Below are positions 51,172 through 60,500 of a stretch of 64,000 nt of DNA, piece after piece. Origin of the DNA: Clostridium sp. AM30-24 (GTDB lineage: Bacteria; Bacillota; Clostridia; Lachnospirales; Lachnospiraceae); contig NZ_QUJB01000008.1 in NCBI RefSeq assembly GCF_003480435.1, forward strand, positions 1 through 64,000. Direction: 5' to 3'. A program made the translations under genes and the position numbers. Under the pieces are notes generated by a model, which was not told the origin of the DNA, did no database searches, and saw only the letters and a program-made list of their open reading frames with translations. The stretch's first letter is position 1. Each line of letters starts with the position of its first letter.

Positions 51172-52398
51172 CTACAGTGATAAAAATGCCGGTGCGACCA
51201 CCATGATCATCACGATACCCAGCATGAGAAACATCGGGATCAAAAGCTTTGTGGATGCCTCCTCCCCTTTTCTGAGTGCAAGGTCTTTTCTCTGTCGGAA
51301 CGCCGCCTCCATTTCTTCCTCGAGAAGCCGTCTCAGATCCTTTCCCCCCGTACTCACGCTGTTTCCAAGAAGCGACGCAAATTTCATATAACTTCCGATT
51401 CCGATCCGCCGCCCAAACTCCCCGTAGGCGCGGATCTCCGGCATTCCGGTCTCCATCTGATTCAAGGTCGTCTGCATCTCCCTGTATACCGGATGGAGAT
51501 CCGGCTGCATCTTTCGGGTTCCATCCACCACCTGTTTTTTCCATGCCTGACGCACCGGATATCCGGCTCCCATCAGTACCACGAAGCCTGAGAGCAGTTC
51601 CGGATAGTCTGCGATCATCCGTTCCTTCCAGTATTTCTGCTTTTCCTTCTCATCGCTCTTTTCCTTTAAAAACAGGCATAATGCCGCAGCAATCCCAAGA
51701 AAGATCAGACCTCCGTTCCCATTACCGGACGCCGTCCTGTAGTGAAGTGCCTGTCCCTCAAAGCTTTCCGGAAGCGCGACTGTACTGCTCTCCACGTCGG
51801 TTTCCACAAGCTGCTCCAGAAATGTCCGAAACGAATCCCCGGATGTCTTTTCCGGAGGAAAAACTGTCACCGGGATCTCTGACCACAATACTGTGCCCCC
51901 ATTAGAGATCCCCGCTCTCAGAGTCACCTGCGCCCCATTCTCTGGAATATCGTAGCTTAACAGCCCCATATCACTCACCGTTTCCGGTGCCCCGGATTCC
52001 CACCGGACCGAGAGTCCATATGGTTCCAATCGGTTGGTCAGATTCAGGTCATGCCGCACCTCCGATAGAGATTCATTTTCTCCCAGAATCTCTACGGTCA
52101 GGTATTCCATGATCTTCGGAAAGTTCTCCTGCATCTCCTCCCCGGACATTTTCCGCTCCGGAACCGTAATAGCGATCTCTTCCTCCTTCTCCCCAAGACC
52201 GCCTACAAATAACTCATACTGCCGGTCTCCGCCGCCGTACTCATTGCGCTCCAGAACTGCGTTCCGCACCGGATCCCCCATTTTCCCCGCTGCTTCCGCA
52301 AGCCCGTAGAGCGCAAAGCCTGTGATTACACATGCGCCATATTTTCCATACCCGTTTCTATACTTTTTCAACCTGCCTTTTTCTGCTTTCCCACTCAT
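51172..52398 (-). CDS. tadC: TadC-like inner-membrane platform protein with a large insertion
   Basis: 408 residues from ATG 52398, overlapping the tadB stop by 4 nt. A first span near 21-35 is followed by a large outer-side region (about 40-230, e.g. NRLEPYGLSVRWESGAPETV), unusual for TadC, then a span (LIFLGIAAALCLFL) and the T2SSF domain: YPELLSGFVVLMGAGYPVRQAWK, EMQTTLNQMETGMPEIRAYGE, RIGIGSYMKFASLLGNSVSTGGKDL, ending IPMFLMLGIVMIMVVAPAFL. Confidence 0.85.
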   Translation of the reverse strand: MSGKAEKGRLKKYRNGYGKYGACVITGFALYGLAEAAGKMGDPVRNAVLERNEYGGGDRQYELFVGGLGEKEEEIAITVPERKMSGEEMQENFPKIMEYLTVEILGENESLSEVRHDLNLTNRLEPYGLSVRWESGAPETVSDMGLLSYDIPENGAQVTLRAGISNGGTVLWSEIPVTVFPPEKTSGDSFRTFLEQLVETDVESSTVALPESFEGQALHYRTASGNGNGGLIFLGIAAALCLFLKEKSDEKEKQKYWKERMIADYPELLSGFVVLMGAGYPVRQAWKKQVVDGTRKMQPDLHPVYREMQTTLNQMETGMPEIRAYGEFGRRIGIGSYMKFASLLGNSVSTGGKDLRRLLEEEMEAAFRQRKDLALRKGEEASTKLLIPMFLMLGIVMIMVVAPAFLSL

Positions 52399-53132
52399 AT
52401 CCCGATCTCCAGAAAGTTCTTCGCCAGCTGACAGGACATCAGATATATCCCAAGACATACCGTCATCAGGATCCGCCCACCTACGGTCGTGTACAGGATT
52501 CCAAAGAAGCCCGGCGAAGTCAGCTCAATATAGATAACGATCAGAACCGGGATCACGCTCATGATCTTCTGCTCCATGCGTCTGGATGCCGTTGCTGTCA
52601 GAATCTCCTCCTGAATCCGGATCTTTTCCCCAATGATCTCCGCGGTTCTGGCGATAATTTTCATCAGCTCCCCACCGCTCTTTCTCGCAGCGAGAAAAAC
52701 ATCTGCAAAATTTTTTACATCGTCCAGACCGCTCCGCTCTGCGAAATCCCCCAACGCTTCCTCGAATGTCAGATTCATTCGGACTTTCTGCAAAATCAGC
52801 CGGATCTCCCTCACGATCATGGAGTCATTCCCATGGATCTCCTCCATTTCCCTTAAACTCACCGCAAACGCATTTTCCACCGAATATCCGGCGTTGAGCC
52901 CCGAAGCAACCGCCAGGATCGCGTCCTTAAACTGCCCGCGCAGCGTCTCCAACCGTCTTTTCTTTAATTCTTTTTTCAACAGCAGCGGAAAAAGCAGTCC
53001 CATCGGCATCAGGATCAGAAACAGCCCTATGCTCCGATAGAAAACATAATCCAGAACCGCGGCTCCGAGAATTCCCTCCGCACCATAGAGCAGCCATTCT
53101 TTTTTGCTGAGTTCATAGACCTCATATCTCAT
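52395..53132 (-). CDS. tadB: TadB-like platform protein
   Basis: 245 residues from ATG 53132, overlapping tadA by 11 nt; the frame to 53300 is an extension inside tadA. Two spans (GAEGILGAAVLDYVFYRS; LFLILMPMGLLFPLLL), then the T2SSF domain: QFKDAILAVASGLNAGYSVENAFAV, EIRLILQKVRMNLTFEEALGDFAERS, NFADVFLAARKSGGELMKIIART. Partners TadC. Confidence 0.9.
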   Translation of the reverse strand: MRYEVYELSKKEWLLYGAEGILGAAVLDYVFYRSIGLFLILMPMGLLFPLLLKKELKKRRLETLRGQFKDAILAVASGLNAGYSVENAFAVSLREMEEIHGNDSMIVREIRLILQKVRMNLTFEEALGDFAERSGLDDVKNFADVFLAARKSGGELMKIIARTAEIIGEKIRIQEEILTATASRRMEQKIMSVIPVLIVIYIELTSPGFFGILYTTVGGRILMTVCLGIYLMSCQLAKNFLEIGI

Positions 53133-54360
53133 ACCCTGCAAGTCTGAGCTTTTCCCGGTGCTTAAGCACTCCGATCCTCTCAAGACTTCCTTCCACTTTC
53201 CTTCGATCCCGCGTTCCTCCTTCCTGACCTTTTGTCTCCCGGAAAGTGAAAAGGGGATTGAGTATGATCTCGCCGTTTTCAAATCTATCCACCTCCTCAA
53301 TCGCTGTCACTTTTCGCGTCTTATCCCGCATCCTCGCCACATGCACCATAATGTCCACCGCCGACGCGATCTGACTCCGGATCGCCGGAAGCGGCAGGTC
53401 TGCTGCCATCAGGACCATCGTCTCAAGTCTGGAAAGCATGTCCTTCACGCTGTTCGCATGGCCACTGGAAAATCCGCCGTCATGACCCGTATTGAGACTC
53501 TGAAGAAGATCCAACGCCTCTTTTCCGCGTACCTCGCCGATTATCAGGCGATCCGGTCTCATACGAAGGGCCGCCCGGATCAGCTCTCCGATCCCGATCT
53601 CCCCGGCTCCCTCTGCATTGGCATCCCGGGTCTCCAGACGTACCAGATTTTCGATGTGGTTTAACTGCAGCTCCGCCGCGTCTTCGATCGTGATCACGCG
53701 CTCTCCGGGCGGGATAAACTCTGAGAGTGCATTTAAAAGAGTTGTTTTTCCCGCTCCGGTCCCACCGCTGACAAAGATGTTGTAACGCGCCGCCACCAAC
53801 GTCTTTAAGAGATCTGCCGCTTCCTTCGAGATACTTCCGTATTCCATAAGCCGGTCCATCGTCACCGGCTCCGGGAATTTCCGGATCGTCAGGATCGGTC
53901 CGTTTAATGCGACCGGTTCCAGAACTACATGGACTCTCGATCCGTCCGCCAGTCTGGCATTCGCAAGCGGTGTTGACGTATTGACAATGCGGTTCACGCT
54001 GCTTACGATCTGCTGGATCAGATCTTCCAACTGTTCCCTGGATTCGAAAGACTTTTCCCACCGCCCGATCTTTCCCCCTGTCTCCACGAATACCTGATCA
54101 GGACCGTTCACCATGATCTCCGTCACCCGGGGATCATCCACCAGCTCCTGTAAAATATCCAGCCGCCTAAAAGAATCAAACAGTTCCTTGTGAAGCTTCA
54201 GCCGTTCCCCTAACGTCGCCGGAAATGTTTCCGGATCATTCTCCATGCAGGCATCCATTTTCCGGTCGATAAGATCTGCGATCTCCTCGTCCGCCATCTG
54301 ACGGTCATACGTCATCTCCGCAAGGATCTGTTCCCGCAGGATCTGCTTCAGCTGTCCCAT
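53122..54360 (-). CDS. tadA: TadA/CpaF-family pilus ATPase
   Basis: 412 residues. The N-terminal helical part, then EIMVNGPDQVFVETGGKIGR, NTSTPLANARLADGSRVHVV, Walker A SGGTGAGKTT (198-207), Walker B-region VITIEDAAELQLNHIENLVRLETR, RALRMRPDRLIIGEVRGKEA and GHDGGFSSGHAN. Powers Flp pilus assembly. Its start overlaps the tadZ stop by 13 nt. Confidence 0.96.
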   Translation of the reverse strand: MGQLKQILREQILAEMTYDRQMADEEIADLIDRKMDACMENDPETFPATLGERLKLHKELFDSFRRLDILQELVDDPRVTEIMVNGPDQVFVETGGKIGRWEKSFESREQLEDLIQQIVSSVNRIVNTSTPLANARLADGSRVHVVLEPVALNGPILTIRKFPEPVTMDRLMEYGSISKEAADLLKTLVAARYNIFVSGGTGAGKTTLLNALSEFIPPGERVITIEDAAELQLNHIENLVRLETRDANAEGAGEIGIGELIRAALRMRPDRLIIGEVRGKEALDLLQSLNTGHDGGFSSGHANSVKDMLSRLETMVLMAADLPLPAIRSQIASAVDIMVHVARMRDKTRKVTAIEEVDRFENGEIILNPLFTFRETKGQEGGTRDRRKVEGSLERIGVLKHREKLRLAGYEI

Positions 54361-55364
54361 AAATTTCTCTGTCCTTTCACCAGACTCCGGACGAAATCAC
54401 CCATATCCCCCCACAGAAGTTCCTGCGGAAAATGTTCCATCCGTCTTCCTCCCGTCACCATCGGCACATGGATTTTCTGGATCTTTTCCGCCACCCCGCT
54501 GTTTCCCGAAGCTGCCAGGTATTCTTCAAATTCACGCATTTTCTCCGCAGAAAACGGATCTTCCCGGATCGGTGTATAGACTACCTGACATTTTTCCAGT
54601 AACGGCAGGGCATCCCGCCCATAGTCCCCCACATCGAGAATCATCGTCGTATAGTTTCCATCCCGCAGGATCCGTTCCATAAGATCCGCCATCTCCTGTA
54701 CAGACAATTGGGCATAGTCCTGCGGGATCCTGATCGGAGGGATCCATGCCATATCTCCAAGATAATAGACGATCGAGTTCAGCCTCACCACATGAAAACG
54801 GTCCTGTTTATAATAGTAGATAAGATCCGAGAGATCCCTCTTCCACCGCTCATTCAAAAGTCCAGTAAAACCCGTAAACGTGTCCAGCGTCACAAAAAGA
54901 ACCTTTTCTTCTTTCGCAAGGACCTGCCCGATTGCCAGCGCAAGGCATGTCTTTCCGCATCTTCCGATGGGCGAATAGACTCCGATGATCCGTCTGGACT
55001 GGTCCGTGCTTCCGGCAACATTGGCCCGGATCCCCGGGATCTCGCTGTAGACTGCCATCACTTCCCGGATAATATCATCCCCGGACTGAAACTTATAAAT
55101 TTCTTTTCCGGAGTCCATCTGTTTTTCTGTTTCTTCCGACATATAGATCTTCTGGGCCGAAGGAATTCCGGAAATATCCCCGGAATCTGTCCGTTCCCCT
55201 GAAAGCAGTACATCGATCTCATGCTTTTTCGCGTACTCCGCCAGCTTTTCCTTTGAGGTAAACGCCTGAGCCGTAAAAACTCCCTTTTCTTTTCGGTTTA
55301 CATAATCAGACAACCGCTCCGCATATCTTGTGTCCGCATCATAAACCGCCATCATCTTTTTCAT
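54348..55364 (-). CDS. tadZ: TadZ/CpaE-like ParA-type ATPase
   Basis: 338 residues. Residues 1-110 form a receiver-like domain (AVYDADTRYAERLSDYVNRK) lacking a clear phospho-acceptor set. Then a MinD/ParA domain whose P-loop is GVYSPIGRCGKTCLA (128-142), deviating from KGGxGKT, followed by VLFVTLDTFTGFTGLLN and TTMILDVGDYGRDALPLLEK. TadZ proteins place the Tad machine at the cell pole. Confidence 0.85.
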   Translation of the reverse strand: MKKMMAVYDADTRYAERLSDYVNRKEKGVFTAQAFTSKEKLAEYAKKHEIDVLLSGERTDSGDISGIPSAQKIYMSEETEKQMDSGKEIYKFQSGDDIIREVMAVYSEIPGIRANVAGSTDQSRRIIGVYSPIGRCGKTCLALAIGQVLAKEEKVLFVTLDTFTGFTGLLNERWKRDLSDLIYYYKQDRFHVVRLNSIVYYLGDMAWIPPIRIPQDYAQLSVQEMADLMERILRDGNYTTMILDVGDYGRDALPLLEKCQVVYTPIREDPFSAEKMREFEEYLAASGNSGVAEKIQKIHVPMVTGGRRMEHFPQELLWGDMGDFVRSLVKGQRNLWDS

Positions 55365-55461
55365 GGTCCCTCATTTCCTTTCCCCTGCCGGAATCAGACT
55401 CCGGCGCATATTCGACCGGTCCCTTCTCCGGTCTGTAAGACATGCGGTCCTGTCTGTTTTA

Positions 55462-55986
55462 TCAGATCAGCAAAAACAGACAGTATCCCGCAAACAGATA
55501 CGGCCCCAGCCGCAAAAGACTTTCTTTTTCAGAATATCCCGGATATTCCGTAAGCCGCCCTCTCATCCCGGTCTCCACCGCAAACCTTGCGGCCCGCTCC
55601 AGCCGGAACCAGACCGTCCCCTGCTTTATCATCCGGTAAGACGCAGCAGCAGCGGCAAAAATCATTCCCAGACCAATCACAAACACACTGTCCCATACCC
55701 CCAGAAATCCCGCGATCACTCCCATAAGTTTGATATCTCCTGCTCCGATCGTCCGGCACAGGAAAAACGGATAAAAGACCACGCAGGTTCCCACAAACCG
55801 CAGAATAAAATAGCCGACCCGGCTTCCCCCAAAAGCCACAAAAGCCTGCGGCTCCCCCAATCCCTGGTTTTCTGCAAAGGATAGAAGGATTCCCGCCGCA
55901 ATTCCCATTATGATCTGAATGTGAAAGATTTTTCCTTTCTTTCAGTCTGTCACCGCCGCGGACAGTAAAATTGCAAACAATGCCAC
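55462..55986 (-). pseudogene. Prepilin peptidase (TadV/CpaA type) interrupted by in-frame TGA
   Basis: Read from GTG 55986 (AGGAGGTG 8 nt upstream) the frame gives VALFAILLSAAVTD, then TGA (55944-55942), then KKGKIFHIQIIMGIAAGILL and the rest of an A24 peptidase with TIGAGDIKLMGVIAG (second catalytic Asp). The TGA sits just after the first catalytic Asp (Asp14), where TadV proteins have a residue before the basic loop (D-x-R/K-x-x-x-I). The ATG at 55908 has no ribosome site and would lack that Asp. One base change (TGG) would restore 174 residues, so this is either a recent nonsense mutation or a sequencing error; the rest of the frame is undecayed. Confidence 0.75.
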
Positions 55987-56111
55987 GATAAGATCACCTC
56001 CTGTATAGCCGTCTCTTCTGATCATTTCCCTTGAAATTCAAAATTCTCAAAAAATCGAAAAAACATCTTTCAATTATTGCGGCTCACAAGTCAACACGTT
56101 AAAAGGATTTC

Positions 56112-56146
56112 ATGCCCTGAATCCGGGCATCCGGCGAAGCTGCCGG
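56112..56146 (-). other. Two tandem hairpins in the Tad operon leader
   Basis: ATGCCC/GGGCAT (56112-56130) and CCGGC/GCCGG (56131-56146), adjacent, in a leader of about 205 nt between the promoter and the first Tad gene. No U tract follows. The rest of the gap 55987-56399 shows only the two divergent promoters. Confidence 0.4.
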
Positions 56147-56196
56147 TCATACATTTGTTATTTAGAAACGAAGAATTCATTTCTGAATGTGCCACT

Positions 56197-56225
56197 ATTA
56201 TCTCTGAATTCCGGCTGAAAGTCAA
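56197..56225 (-). promoter_or_regulatory. Promoter of the Tad operon
   Basis: Minus strand TTGACT (56225-56220), 17-nt spacer, GATAAT (56202-56197). It is about 210 nt upstream of the GTG of the first gene. Confidence 0.55.
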
Positions 56226-56319
56226 TTTCAGTTTCGTAAAATCAGGGCATCGTTTTTCGTCAAAATTCACCAAATTTCATTATGTCACTCATCGTTTTCC
56301 AGAAATATTGAACAATTCA

Positions 56320-56348
56320 TTGACGCAATTCAGGAAAAATGGTAAAAT
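56320..56348 (+). promoter_or_regulatory. Promoter of the ArsR-family gene
   Basis: TTGACG (56320-56325), 17-nt spacer, TAAAAT (56343-56348). Just downstream is the near-palindrome GTTTAAATTTTTAAAC, a candidate operator for autoregulation. Confidence 0.6.
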
Positions 56349-56399
56349 GCAATTAAGTTTAAATTTTTAAACCAAAACATTCCGGAAAGGAGAGAATTC

Positions 56400-56735
56400 A
56401 TGATCTCAGAAAATCTTCTGGGCGATATCTTTGAAGAGTGCATTCCTTTATTTATTGCGCTCGGTGACCGAACAAGACTGACGATCCTGCAGTGTCTCTT
56501 TGAGACACAGACCACTGGTGAAGGACGGATTCCCGGCTTAAATGTCAACGAGATCACGGACCGGACAAGTCTCTCCCGTCCTGCTGTCTCTCACCATTTA
56601 AAGATCTTAAAAGATACCGGCCTGATCGATGTTTTAAGAAAAGGCGTGTGTAATTATTATTATCTCACAAACAAAAGCGCCATCGACAAGCTCGGCCGGC
56701 TGAAAGAAGAGCTTGAAAAATATCCGGAATCCTGA
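56400..56735 (+). CDS. ArsR-family winged-helix regulator
   Basis: 111 residues. PLFIALGDRTRLTILQCLFE at the N-terminus, LNVNEITDRTSLSRPAVSHHLKILKDTGLI as the recognition helix region (about 50-80), then the wing VLRKGVCNYYYL. No Cys metal site of the CxC or CxxD kind is evident (single Cys residues at the ends), so the inducer may not be a metal. GGAAAGGAG precedes the ATG. No obvious target gene is adjacent; the Tad operon is divergent. Confidence 0.88.
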   Translation: MISENLLGDIFEECIPLFIALGDRTRLTILQCLFETQTTGEGRIPGLNVNEITDRTSLSRPAVSHHLKILKDTGLIDVLRKGVCNYYYLTNKSAIDKLGRLKEELEKYPES

Positions 56736-56914
56736 ATATTCCGGATGAATGATCCTCATACTACCAATTACAGAAACTTCTGGTTTTTTTCACAGACAGA
56801 CGCGCCGCAATCCGGCAAAGTCCATCTGTGAACAAACTTCGGCAAAACAGCCTTCGGCCGCCTGAAACAGACTGCTGTTGGCACTATCCGTAAAGAAATT
56901 GGGGTATGATATTT

Positions 56915-57145
56915 ATGTTTTTTTCGAAAAAAAATGCTTCCAAACAGGCTTACCGCCGGGAAACGAATGAACTGAAGCGCCAGATCGAGCTCAGCAAAAC
57001 GGCGATCTTATCCGCCCAGAACCAGTTTGAACAGGTCGTTGACCCGACTCTGGTCGACTGTTATATCTACGAGTTGAATGCTGCGCAGCTCCGGTATCAG
57101 TTTCTTCTCCGCCGCCTGAAAATACGGGAGCTTCAGGAGGTCTGA
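56915..57145 (+). CDS. DUF2508 family small protein
   Basis: 76 residues from ATG 56915 (GGGG 10 nt upstream; the ATG at 56906 is too close to it). KRQIELSKTAILSAQNQFEQVVDPTLVDCYIYELNAAQLRYQFLLR matches DUF2508/YaaL-like proteins, which usually lie near recR; here it precedes an alpha-amylase gene by 5 nt and is probably cotranscribed. Function unknown. Confidence 0.75.
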   Translation: MFFSKKNASKQAYRRETNELKRQIELSKTAILSAQNQFEQVVDPTLVDCYIYELNAAQLRYQFLLRRLKIRELQEV

Positions 57146-57150
57146 TAACC

Positions 57151-58488
57151 ATGCATACCTGGTACGAACAGGCTGTCTTTTACCATATTTATCCCCTGGG
57201 ACTCTTAGGGGCTGAAAAAACAAATACGCTCACAGAAACTGCCCACCGTTTCGTGGCGCTTGAGGACTGGATCCCGCATATCCACGCCTTAAACGGTTCC
57301 GCGATCTACATCGGGCCGCTTTTTGAATCTTCCACCCACGGATACGACACGAGAGACTTCCGCCTCGTGGACCGGCGTCTGGGCTCCAATGAAGACTTTG
57401 CCCGCTTCGTACGGCTCTGCCACGAAAGTGGGATCCGTGTTGTGGTGGACGGCGTCTTCAACCATACGGGACGGGAATTTTTCGCCTTCCGGGATATTTG
57501 TGAAAAACGGGAAGCTTCCCCGTATAAGGACTGGTACCGCGGCGTTAATTTCGGCTGGGGCAGTCCTCTCGGTGATCCGTTCAGCTATGAAGCCTGGCAG
57601 GGACACTTTGAACTTCCCTGCTTAAATCTCTGGAATCCGGAGGTCCGCCAGTATCTGTTCGACTCGATCCGGTTCTGGGTCGACAATTTCGATATCGATG
57701 GGATCCGGCTGGACTGCGCAAATGTTCTGGATTTCGGATTCATGAAGGAGCTCCGCGAAAAAACTTCCTCCATGAAGCCTGATTTCTGGCTTATGGGCGA
57801 GGTAATCCATGGGGAATACAGCCGCTGGGTAAACCCGGAAATGCTGCATTCCGTGACAAACTATGAGCTTCACAAAGCATTCTACTCCGGTCACAATGAT
57901 CACAACTACTTCGAAATCGCCCACAATGTGCGGCGGCTGGAGGCGGTGGGAAGATCCCTTTACACCTTTGTGGACAACCACGACGAAGACCGGATCGCAA
58001 GCAAATTGAACAATAAGGCGAATTTGTTTCCGGTATACCAGCTTCTCTTCACGCTCCCCGGGATCCCTTCTATTTATTATGGAAGCGAATGGGGGATCGA
58101 AGGAAAGCGCTCCAGAACATCCGATGAGGTCCTGCGCCCGGCGCTCTGCCTGTCCGACATGGATGAAAAAGCTCCGGAGCTTGTGTCCCATATCGCGGCA
58201 CTCGGAAAGATCCACGCGGAGAATGACGCGTTCCACACCGGTTCCTACAAGGAGCTTCTCCTCACAAACCGGCAGTATGCCTTCAGCCGGTCCGGGGAAC
58301 ACGGAACTGTGATCTCCGCTGTAAATAATGATGAACAGCCGGCATCGATCTCGATCCCGCTGCCCTGCGCAGCCTCAGATGCCGTATCCCTGCTGTCCGG
58401 GGAGATCCCATTCTCCCTCGAAAATGGCAGACTTTCCGTTACGCTTCCGGCAAACGGCGGCGCTATCTTTAAACTTCAGGAGGTTTAA
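57151..58488 (+). CDS. Cytoplasmic alpha-amylase family (GH13) enzyme
   Basis: 445 residues, no signal peptide. The four GH13 regions are visible: VVVDGVFNHTG (I), GIRLDCANV with the nucleophile Asp (II), LMGEVIHGEYSRW with the acid/base Glu (III), and FVDNHDEDR (IV). A C-terminal beta domain follows (SISIPLPCAASDAVSLLSGE). It is shorter than secreted amylases and fits intracellular maltodextrin or glycogen handling. AGGAGG precedes the ATG; glgB follows after 3 nt. Confidence 0.9.
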   Translation: MHTWYEQAVFYHIYPLGLLGAEKTNTLTETAHRFVALEDWIPHIHALNGSAIYIGPLFESSTHGYDTRDFRLVDRRLGSNEDFARFVRLCHESGIRVVVDGVFNHTGREFFAFRDICEKREASPYKDWYRGVNFGWGSPLGDPFSYEAWQGHFELPCLNLWNPEVRQYLFDSIRFWVDNFDIDGIRLDCANVLDFGFMKELREKTSSMKPDFWLMGEVIHGEYSRWVNPEMLHSVTNYELHKAFYSGHNDHNYFEIAHNVRRLEAVGRSLYTFVDNHDEDRIASKLNNKANLFPVYQLLFTLPGIPSIYYGSEWGIEGKRSRTSDEVLRPALCLSDMDEKAPELVSHIAALGKIHAENDAFHTGSYKELLLTNRQYAFSRSGEHGTVISAVNNDEQPASISIPLPCAASDAVSLLSGEIPFSLENGRLSVTLPANGGAIFKLQEV

Positions 58489-58491
58489 GTG

Positions 58492-60429
58492 ATGACAAGA
58501 ACAAAGAAAACTACGGCTCCCGCAAAAACAAAGGAGATCGGTCTCGGCTTCATCACCGAGCTGGACCGCTATCTCTTTGGACAGGGCACCCATTATAAAA
58601 TCTTTGAGAAACTCGGCGCACATCCAAAGACCTATAAGGGGAAAGCCGGAATGTATTTTGCCGTCTGGGCTCCCCACGCAAAAGCGGTCGGCGTTGTGGG
58701 TGATTTCAACGGCTGGGATCCGGATGCCGCACCGATGTCTCCGCTGGCGGACTCCGGGATCTACGAGGCATTTATTCCGGGTATCGGCCTCGGAGAGCTC
58801 TATAAATTCGCGATCACCACACAGGAGGGAAAAATCCTCTTCAAAGCTGACCCGTATGCGGTTCATGCGGAATTCCGGCCGGGAACTGCCTCCATCACGG
58901 AGGACATCACCGGATTTAAGTGGGATGACGCAAACTGGATGGAGGCACGAAAGAAAGCCGATCCCGTAAAATCCCCGATGGCAATCTACGAGGTCCATCT
59001 CGGTTCCTGGCGGAAGAAAGACCGCCCGCAGAAGGAAGGTTATTATACATATATGGAAGCCGCCCATGAACTGGCTGATTATGTGAAAAAGATGGGATAC
59101 ACCCATGTAGAACTCATGGGAATCGCAGAGCATCCTTATGACGGTTCCTGGGGTTATCAGGTTACCGGCTATTATGCTCCAACCTCCCGCTACGGTACCC
59201 CGAAGGAATTCATGTACTTTGTGAACTACCTCCATAAAAAAGGGATCGGTGTCATCCTCGACTGGGTTCCGGCCCACTTCCCGAAGGATGCCCACGGGCT
59301 TGCGGATTTCGACGGACAGCCGCTCTATGAATACGCGGATCCGAGAAAAGGCGAACACCCGGACTGGGGAACCAAGGTCTTCGATTACAGTAAAAATGAA
59401 GTCAAAAACTTCTTAATTGCCAACGCCCTCTACTGGGTAGAAAACTTCCATGTTGACGGTCTCCGCGTAGATGCCGTTGCGTCCATGCTCTACCTCGACT
59501 ACGGCCGCAGCGACGGAAACTGGGTTCCGAATAAATACGGTGAAAACAAAAACCTCGAGTCTATCGAGTTCTTCCGCCACTTAAACAGCGTCCTTACCGG
59601 ACATCTCACCGGTGCTATGATGATCGCCGAAGAGTCCACCGCCTGGCCGGGAGTTACAAAACTGCCGGAAGAGGGCGGTCTCGGATTCACCTTCAAATGG
59701 AACATGGGCTGGATGCATGACTTCCTCGAATATATGAAGCTGGACCCGTATTTCCGGAAATTCAACCACAATAAGATGACGTTCGGCATCACATACGCAA
59801 CCAGCGAGAATTACATCCTGACTCTGTCACACGATGAGGTCGTTCACTTAAAATGTTCCATGATCAACAAGATGCCGGGCTTAAACGATGACAAATTCGC
59901 GAACCTGAAAGCCGGATACACCTTCATGATGGGACATCCGGGTAAGAAACTGCTCTTTATGGGACAGGATTTCGGTCAGTATCATGAGTGGGATGAAAAA
60001 GTTTCCCTCGACTGGTATCTCGCCGACGAGCCGCTTCACAAAGACCTGCAGAAATATTACAGCGACCTGCTGCATGTATACCAGAAATATCCGGCATTAT
60101 GGCAGCTGGATTCCGACTGGAACGGTTTCCAGTGGATCAACGCCAACGATGGTGACCGCAGCATCTTCAGCTTTATCCGCCGAGACGAGACGGGCAAAAA
60201 GAATCTCTTATTCGTCATCAACTTTACACCGGTTGCACGCGACGATTACCGGGTAGGCGTTCCGAAGTCCGGAACCTACTCCCTGATCCTGGATTCCGAG
60301 CATGGGCTCTACAAGCGCGGCGAGCATGCATTCTCCGCCCGCTCCAAGAAGAGCGAGTGCGATGGCCAGCCCTATTCCTTCGCGTATCCGCTGCCGGCAT
60401 ACGGGACTGCGATCTTTAAGTTCAACTAA
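58492..60429 (+). CDS. glgB: 1,4-alpha-glucan branching enzyme
   Basis: 645 residues from ATG 58492 (GGAGG 8 nt upstream). An N-terminal CBM48 domain (GMYFAVWAPHAKAVGVVGDFN, WDPDAAPMSPL), then GH13: LDWVPAHFPKD (I), LRVDAVASMLYLDY (II, nucleophile Asp), MMIAEEST (III), LSHDEVVHLK (IV), ending with a C-terminal all-beta domain (LPAYGTAIFKF). Adds alpha-1,6 branches in glycogen. No glgC/A/P in the window. Strong terminator follows. Confidence 0.96.
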   Translation: MTRTKKTTAPAKTKEIGLGFITELDRYLFGQGTHYKIFEKLGAHPKTYKGKAGMYFAVWAPHAKAVGVVGDFNGWDPDAAPMSPLADSGIYEAFIPGIGLGELYKFAITTQEGKILFKADPYAVHAEFRPGTASITEDITGFKWDDANWMEARKKADPVKSPMAIYEVHLGSWRKKDRPQKEGYYTYMEAAHELADYVKKMGYTHVELMGIAEHPYDGSWGYQVTGYYAPTSRYGTPKEFMYFVNYLHKKGIGVILDWVPAHFPKDAHGLADFDGQPLYEYADPRKGEHPDWGTKVFDYSKNEVKNFLIANALYWVENFHVDGLRVDAVASMLYLDYGRSDGNWVPNKYGENKNLESIEFFRHLNSVLTGHLTGAMMIAEESTAWPGVTKLPEEGGLGFTFKWNMGWMHDFLEYMKLDPYFRKFNHNKMTFGITYATSENYILTLSHDEVVHLKCSMINKMPGLNDDKFANLKAGYTFMMGHPGKKLLFMGQDFGQYHEWDEKVSLDWYLADEPLHKDLQKYYSDLLHVYQKYPALWQLDSDWNGFQWINANDGDRSIFSFIRRDETGKKNLLFVINFTPVARDDYRVGVPKSGTYSLILDSEHGLYKRGEHAFSARSKKSECDGQPYSFAYPLPAYGTAIFKFN

Positions 60430-60451
60430 AAATATATGTTTTGCAAGTAAC

Positions 60452-60500
60452 ACATCCGTCCTGAATCCACTAAAACAGATTCAGGACGGATGTTCTAATT
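60452..60500 (+). terminator. Terminator of glgB
   Basis: ACATCCGTCCTGAATC, 10-nt loop, GATTCAGGACGGATGT, perfect 16-bp stem, then TCTAATTTTCC. The remaining gap to 60608 holds nothing else I can name. Confidence 0.75.

Noticed and set aside
55942-55944. TGA as a selenocysteine codon in the prepilin peptidase.
   Set aside because: The position is not known for Cys in the family and no selenocysteine-insertion hairpin is evident directly downstream; a nonsense change is simpler.
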